From Nocardioides sp. GY 10127 (GTDB lineage: Bacteria > Actinomycetota > Actinomycetes > Propionibacteriales > Nocardioidaceae), in NCBI RefSeq assembly GCF_004919085.1, contig NZ_STGL01000005.1, positions 434,001-498,000 of the forward strand: 64,000 nt of DNA, written 5' to 3'. The position numbers and the translations under genes are program-made. Positions 61,312 to 64,000 of the stretch are shown piece after piece (position 1 is the first letter of the stretch; each line of letters starts with the position of its first letter). The notes below the pieces were generated by a model. It was not told the DNA's origin and searched no databases. It saw only the letters and a program-made list of their open reading frames with translations.

Positions 61312-63455
61312 GCCTGCACTCCTTCCTGGTGGTGGGTCGGCCGGGGGCGCACCGGGAGACGGCGCAGCCACAGCCAGGTGCCGTGGACGCGGATCAGCGC
61401 GGCGTCGCGCAGAGCCGCGCCGGTGGCGCGGTAGGGGGAGGTGGGACGGGGGTCGACGGTGCCGGTGACGGAGGCGGAGAAGACCGCCTCGCCGCTGGGG
61501 TTGTCGGTGGGGTTGTCGGTGGTGGCGCCGCTGGAGGTGCCCGGGTAGGTCTCCCCGGAGTGCAGGGTGACCGCCACGTGCAGCCGCTCGCCCGGCAGCG
61601 GCACGGCGAGCTCGTAGCGGCCCTGCGTGCCGTGGAACGGGGAGACGTACATGGCCTTGTCGGTGTGGGCGCGGCCCTGCTCGTCGGGGTCGACGAGGTA
61701 GGCGTGGACGTCGCCGTAGGTGTTGTGCACCTCCACGACGACGGCCTCGACGCGGTCCTCCCGGTCCAGGCACCAGAAGACGCTGATGGGGTTGAAGCAG
61801 TAGCCCAGCGTCCGCGGCTGCGTGGCGAGCAGGACGCGGCCGGCGGGGTCCGGGGTGACGTCCTGCGTGGCGAGGAACCCGACGAGGTTCTCCCGCAGCG
61901 AGCGGGCCGGGTCCCCTAGGTGGTCGCGGGCCTCGAAGGTGCCCTTGAGGAACGCCAGCGGGCGGTGGTCGGGCAGGTCGTCGACGTCCACGAGCCACAG
62001 CGACGAGGCGTGCGTGAACGTGCGCTTCCAGGGCCGGCGCCGCGTGTGGGTGACCGACGTGCGGTAGACCGCCGGGGTCGCCGGCACCGGTTCGGCCTCG
62101 GCCGGGGCGCTCGGGACCGGCTCGGGCCAGGTGAGGCCGAGGCGGGTCGCGGCGGCCAGGCCGGAGCGCGCGCCGTCCTCGTGGAAGCCCCACCCGTGGT
62201 AGGCGCCGGCGAAGGCCAGCCGGTCGGAGTCGAGCTCCGGGAGACGGCGCTGGGCCGCCACCGACTCCGGGGTGTAGAGCGGGTGCTCGTACTCCATCCG
62301 GTCGATCACGCTCGCCGGGTCGACGAGGTGCTCGCCGCCGAGCGTCACGAGGTAGCGGGTGTCGGTGTCGAGGCGCTGGAGGCGGGTGAGGTCGTAGGTG
62401 ACGACCACGCCCTCGCCGCCGTCGGTGCGGGCCTGGTCGGCGCTGGGGCGCAGGAAGTTCCAGGACGCCCGGGCGCCCTCGGCCGTCGGCAGCAGCGAGG
62501 CGTCGGTGTGCAGCAGCGCGGTGTTCGGCGAGTACGGCATGGCCGCCAGCACCTCGCGCTGCGCGGGCGTCGGCTCGGTGAGCAGCGCCAGCGCCTGGTG
62601 GGGGTGGACGGCCACGACGACCGCGTCGAAGGTCTCGGTGCGGCCGTTGCCGTCGGTGACCTGCACGCCGTCCGTGACCTCGCGCAGGCCCGTCACCTTG
62701 GTGCCGGTGCGGACCTCGCCGCGCGGCCCGGTGAGCTCGGCGCCGATCCGCTCGACGTAGCTGCGCGAGCCGCCCGTGACGGTGCGCCAGGTGGGGCTGC
62801 CGAACACCGACAGCATCCCGTGGTGGCGCAGGAACGCGAAGAGGTAGCGGGCCGGGTAGTCCAGCGCGACCGAGGGGTCGCACGACCAGACGGCCGCGAC
62901 GAGCGGCTCCATGAACTGGCGCACGAAGAACGGGGAGAAACCGGCCTCGTCGAGGAAGGCGCGGAGGGTCTGGTCGGCCCCGGCCTGGTCACCGGCCTGG
63001 TCACCGGGCTGGTCGCCGGCCTCCAGCAGCGCGTGGGCGCGGCGGTGGAAGCGGGGGATCTCGGTCAGCATCCGCCAGAACCGCGGGTTGCGGGCGTTCG
63101 CGGACGTCGGGAACAGGCCGCTGCGGCCGAGCGCGCCGGCCCACTCCACGGCGGCCTCGTCGTCCCGGATCGACATGGACATCTCGGACGGCTGCGTGCC
63201 GACGCCGAGCTCGCGGAACATCCGCAGGAGCGTCGGGTAGGTGCGGCGGTTGTGGACGATGAACCCGGTGTCGATCCCGAGCTCGCGGTCGCCCTCGCGC
63301 ACCGTGTGGGTGTCGGCGTGGCCGCCGAGCCGGTCGTCGGCCTCGAACAGCGTGACGTGCGCGGTGCGGGAGGCCACGTAGGCGGCGGTGAGGCCGGCGA
63401 CGCCGGAGCCGACGACGGCCACGCGACGAGGAGCGGCCACGCGGGGAGCGGCCAT
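61308..63455 (-). CDS. Fusion of FAD-dependent oxidoreductase (COG2907) and DUF1365 (COG3496)
   Basis: 715 residues. About 1-450 is an amine-oxidase-like flavoprotein: VAVVGSGVAGLTAAYVASR (FAD), EADDRLGGHADTH, IDTGFIVHNRRTYPTL and the late AGAYHGWGFHEDGARSG. About 465-690 is DUF1365: THTRRRPWKRTFTHASSLWLVDVDDLP, LLATQPRTLGYCFNPISVFWCLD, EVHNTYGDVHAYLVD. In M. tuberculosis these are two genes (Rv0449c, Rv0448c); here they are one chain. Residues near 145-160 (GDQPGDQAGDQAG) come from a short DNA repeat. The start TGATG overlaps the anti-sigma stop. The reaction is unproven, possibly oxidation or desaturation of acyl chains. Confidence 0.9.
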   Translation of the reverse strand: MAAPRVAAPRRVAVVGSGVAGLTAAYVASRTAHVTLFEADDRLGGHADTHTVREGDRELGIDTGFIVHNRRTYPTLLRMFRELGVGTQPSEMSMSIRDDEAAVEWAGALGRSGLFPTSANARNPRFWRMLTEIPRFHRRAHALLEAGDQPGDQAGDQAGADQTLRAFLDEAGFSPFFVRQFMEPLVAAVWSCDPSVALDYPARYLFAFLRHHGMLSVFGSPTWRTVTGGSRSYVERIGAELTGPRGEVRTGTKVTGLREVTDGVQVTDGNGRTETFDAVVVAVHPHQALALLTEPTPAQREVLAAMPYSPNTALLHTDASLLPTAEGARASWNFLRPSADQARTDGGEGVVVTYDLTRLQRLDTDTRYLVTLGGEHLVDPASVIDRMEYEHPLYTPESVAAQRRLPELDSDRLAFAGAYHGWGFHEDGARSGLAAATRLGLTWPEPVPSAPAEAEPVPATPAVYRTSVTHTRRRPWKRTFTHASSLWLVDVDDLPDHRPLAFLKGTFEARDHLGDPARSLRENLVGFLATQDVTPDPAGRVLLATQPRTLGYCFNPISVFWCLDREDRVEAVVVEVHNTYGDVHAYLVDPDEQGRAHTDKAMYVSPFHGTQGRYELAVPLPGERLHVAVTLHSGETYPGTSSGATTDNPTDNPSGEAVFSASVTGTVDPRPTSPYRATGAALRDAALIRVHGTWLWLRRLPVRPRPTHHQEGVQA

Positions 63456-64000
63456 CAGGCGGCCTCGAAGGGGATCACGACGGCACCGTCCAGGGTGGGT
63501 TCGGGGGAGCCGCCCTGCGGCTCGACGCTGATGCCGACGCCGGACGCGGTGGCCGCGTCGCCGGAGAGCAGGACCTCGTTGTCCGAGCCGTCGGGCATGA
63601 ACCCGGCGGCGACCATGCCGGAGTCCTGGTTGAGCCAGAGCTCGTAGACGGAGCCGTCGGGGGCGGCGGGCATCCCCTGGGTGACCACGACGGCCTCCCC
63701 GAGGGCGACCGAGCGGACCACGGAGACGGACGCGCCGCCGTCCAGCTGCTGGGTGTAGGTCTCGGCGTCGTCGGCGCCGAGGACCGCGGCGACCCGGGAC
63801 TCGCCGGCGGTGACGGTCGTGGAGTCCTGCGACCACGGCTGGGTCACGGCGACGCCGCCCAGCGCGCCCAGGACCGCGACGGCCGCGGCGGCGGCCACGA
63901 ACGTGGGCCAGCGACGGCCGGAGCGGGTGCGGGCGGTGCGGCCGTGGAGCGGGGTCGGGAGGACGGCGTCCTGCTCGACGGGGGAGGCGGAGCCCGGGCC
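63455..64000 (-). CDS. rskA: Anti-sigma-K factor (RskA-like), 5' end cut by window
   Basis: About 181 residues are visible and the frame is open to the right edge, so the N-terminal sigma-binding domain lies outside. Visible parts: a basic linker RTRSGRRWPTF, one membrane helix (AAAAAVAVLGALGGVAV) and the extracytoplasmic RskA domain with VYELWLNQDSGMVAAGF and the signature ISVEPQGGSPEPT. RskA holds SigK at the membrane until released by a redox or membrane signal. It is coupled (TGATG) to the FAD-DUF1365 gene, and a sigK-like gene is expected just beyond 64000. Confidence 0.88.
   Translation of the reverse strand, partial: GPGSASPVEQDAVLPTPLHGRTARTRSGRRWPTFVAAAAAVAVLGALGGVAVTQPWSQDSTTVTAGESRVAAVLGADDAETYTQQLDGGASVSVVRSVALGEAVVVTQGMPAAPDGSVYELWLNQDSGMVAAGFMPDGSDNEVLLSGDAATASGVGISVEPQGGSPEPTLDGAVVIPFEAA

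Overview
This window is 64 kb of very GC-rich DNA from an actinobacterial chromosome. The evidence is the gene content: a Rv0444c-Rv0449c-like anti-sigma-K/fatty-acid cluster, a DUF222-HNH protein, a mycothiol-type DinB-fold protein, an EthA-like monooxygenase, PadR- and MerR-type regulators and many apparently leaderless genes. Micrococcales or a close relative is plausible, but the genus cannot be fixed from the sequence. There is no integrase, transposase, phage gene, tRNA, rRNA or CRISPR array. Base and codon use look uniform, so I read it as core chromosome with accessory metabolic genes. About 51 protein genes are annotated, and the first and last run off the window edges.

Layout. 1-12 kb: the end of an FtsX-type ABC permease, a stand-alone zwf, a secreted GH6 glucanase, a DinB-fold protein, a tandem-GNAT enzyme, a Tat-exported DUF1800/DUF1501 pair and YceI. 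12-20 kb: a 43-aa gene with phased direct repeats upstream, a DEAD-box helicase, a lipoprotein penicillin-binding protein, a dyad-rich gene-free stretch, a flotillin/NfeD pair and a lipoprotein. 20-31 kb: a LuxR-type regulator, an ECF sigma factor with a fused NTF2-like domain, glpD-TetR divergent from an alkyl-DHAP-synthase-like flavoenzyme, a DUF222-HNH protein, pirin divergent from a degenerate GH1 protein, and a MalY/PatB aminotransferase. 31-42 kb: a His-rich DUF4396 membrane protein with a metal-type operator, an amino-acid ABC importer, a CaiB-type CoA enzyme, an EthA-like monooxygenase, CsbD, a CPBP protease and cydAB behind a Rex-like site. 42-48 kb: an NmrA-like protein, a MerR regulator divergent from fadA-fadB, and an SDR. 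48-57.7 kb: a large secreted subtilase, a PadR-ABC-FtsX operon, an AEC transporter and a YihY protein. 57.7-64 kb, minus strand: a tightly overlapped operon of RskA anti-sigma factor, a FAD oxidoreductase-DUF1365 fusion, two different cyclopropane-synthase-family methyltransferases and a DUF1295 membrane reductase.

How the parts connect. Several units centre on lipids and redox. The last operon modifies membrane acyl chains and is probably controlled by an ECF sigma factor just outside the window. fadA-fadB degrade acyl-CoAs under a MerR-type promoter. glpD and the AGPS-like enzyme act on glycerol-3-phosphate/DHAP. cydAB respires at low oxygen behind a Rex-like site.

Two genome-style patterns cut across gene boundaries. 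About sixteen genes have an actinobacterial -10 hexamer ending 6-7 nt before the start codon, which implies leaderless mRNAs. About ten genes carry short tandem duplications lying on or just after the stop codon. The most unusual single gene is the GH1 protein, which keeps the fold motifs but has lost the nucleophile and most sugar-binding residues.
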